From Nitrospirae bacterium RIFCSPLOW2_12_42_9 (GTDB lineage Bacteria > Nitrospirota > 9FT-COMBO-42-15 > HDB-SIOI813): a stretch of 7,196 nt of DNA. Shown here in pieces: positions 6,471 through 7,196 of this stretch. The notes beneath the pieces were generated by a model. The model ran no database searches and was not told the origin of the DNA. It saw only the letters and a list, made by a program, of their open reading frames with translations. The translations under genes and the position numbers were made by a program. Position 1 is the stretch's first letter. Every line of letters starts with the position of its first letter. The stretch lies in the NCBI GenBank assembly GCA_001805205.1, contig MHER01000148.1, positions 1 to 7,196 on the forward strand, given 5' to 3'.

Positions 6471-7196
6471 GAAACTCTATTTTAACAGGCATCCGGCCTT
6501 TAAAATCCAATTCTCCGTAGAGACATTTTATGACTGCCTTCTGGACATATTCATTGGAATCGTATGCAGCAATAAGAATGTCAGCATCTTTGAAGCAGCG
6601 GAGGATATACGGACTCCCGAATGAGATCACAATGGATTTATGAGCCTTGTTTATAATCTTAAGGATTTCTCTTCTCTCGCTATCATCTATCCCGGATATC
6701 CCCTTCCATGCACGGGGCCCGGAAAATACAGCTATGATCGCTGTGACATCGCTATTGCTATGTCCCTCAAAATAATTCTCATAATTATATACTAAACCAT
6801 CTCCAGCATGACTTGATTCAGCAAATATTTCTTTAAAATAATCATTCCAGAGGCGGGCTTCAAAGAATTTTGTCTCTCCTGCCACAACTACCGGTACCCT
6901 GCCCTCCTTTTTAACCGGCAATATCCCTTCTTTACGCCTTACAAGGGTTATTGATCTCCCTGAAATGGATTCGGAGAGAGCCATGTGATCATTATAATCA
7001 ATATCCCCTCTCCTGATTTCCTCCAACCTTGCATTTGCCTTTGATATACGCTCTATCGAGGCATCTATATTCTCCTCATCAATCATTCCTGATTTGATAG
7101 CTGCAGTAAGTTCTTTAACTGTCAGGTCAGCATCTGCCGGATGCAGTAGTATATCAACCCCTGCCTCAACACACCTTGCAGGAACAATATCCATAC
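6463..7196 (-). CDS. nagZ: GH3 family beta-N-acetylglucosaminidase, NagZ-like (5' end beyond the window)
   Basis: Only the C-terminal 243 residues are visible; the frame is open to the right edge. NagZ removes the non-reducing GlcNAc from GlcNAc-anhydroMurNAc and its peptides in recycling. The visible part begins in the last third of the GH3 barrel (RCVEAGVDILLHPADADLTV, then TAAIKSGMIDEENIDASIERI). It continues through the linker ALSESISGRSITLVRRKEGILPV into the second GH3 domain, an alpha/beta sandwich that ends with KGRMPVKIEFPT. A barrel plus GH3_C domain is the layout of Bacillus-type NagZ, whereas E. coli NagZ is a single barrel of about 340 aa. The KHFPGHG motif and catalytic Asp would lie outside the window, so NagZ specificity comes from context with ampG and the amidase. 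Other GH3 glycosidases remain possible. The stop overlaps the end of the convergent amidase gene by 8 bases. Confidence 0.75.
   Translation of the reverse strand, partial: MDIVPARCVEAGVDILLHPADADLTVKELTAAIKSGMIDEENIDASIERISKANARLEEIRRGDIDYNDHMALSESISGRSITLVRRKEGILPVKKEGRVPVVVAGETKFFEARLWNDYFKEIFAESSHAGDGLVYNYENYFEGHSNSDVTAIIAVFSGPRAWKGISGIDDSERREILKIINKAHKSIVISFGSPYILRCFKDADILIAAYDSNEYVQKAVIKCLYGELDFKGRMPVKIEFPT

Noticed and set aside
6487..6501. Stem AGGC/GCCT followed by TTT after the amidase gene, as a terminator
   Set aside because: A 4-bp stem and a three-base T-run are too weak, and the sequence lies inside the GH3 coding region.
1..7196. Defence system, mobile element, CRISPR array or RNA gene
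   Set aside because: No transposase, integrase, direct-repeat array, tRNA-like cloverleaf or defence-type domain was seen; the genes are housekeeping and wall-recycling types.

Overview
The window looks like a chromosomal stretch from a Gram-negative bacterium with moderately low GC (by eye, roughly 40%). It is densely coded, with no gene-free stretch above 150 bases. The style of the proteins suggests a Nitrospirota or deltaproteobacteria-like lineage: a CHASE4 receptor with the LPICxxCKKIRDDKGYW tail, and a tiny CX7CX7CX6C protein. This placement is an impression and was not tested. No rRNA, tRNA, insertion sequence, CRISPR array or phage gene was seen.

Left part (1-1100). A small cysteine-rich protein runs leftward off the edge (1-170). 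A 133-base divergent gap carrying a good sigma70-type promoter separates it from a rightward gene for a 262-aa conserved protein of unknown function (304-1092).

Middle (1099-5680). Four leftward genes read in the order ampG (muropeptide permease), a short nagA-like deacetylase, hisC (histidinol-phosphate aminotransferase) and a CHASE4 transmembrane receptor. The last three are separated by only 22 and 10 bases and are probably one transcript. ampG lies 59-89 bases upstream, depending on the nagA start, so a second internal promoter is possible.

Right part (5681-7196). A 64-base divergent gap separates ampG from a rightward DUF1460 NlpC/P60-type amidase gene. That gene meets a leftward GH3 glycosidase tail to tail with an 8-base overlap. 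The GH3 gene is cut by the window edge and is NagZ-like by domain layout and context.

Taken together, 3435-7196 reads as a peptidoglycan-recycling island. AmpG would import GlcNAc-anhydroMurNAc-peptides, the GH3 enzyme would remove GlcNAc, and the DUF1460 enzyme would cut the peptide from anhydroMurNAc, the job AmpD does in enterobacteria. The NagA-like enzyme would deacetylate the resulting GlcNAc-6-phosphate. The less expected parts are the DUF1460 enzyme without an export signal, a NagA-like protein reduced to its barrel, and a receptor with no classical output domain at the end of the same gene string.
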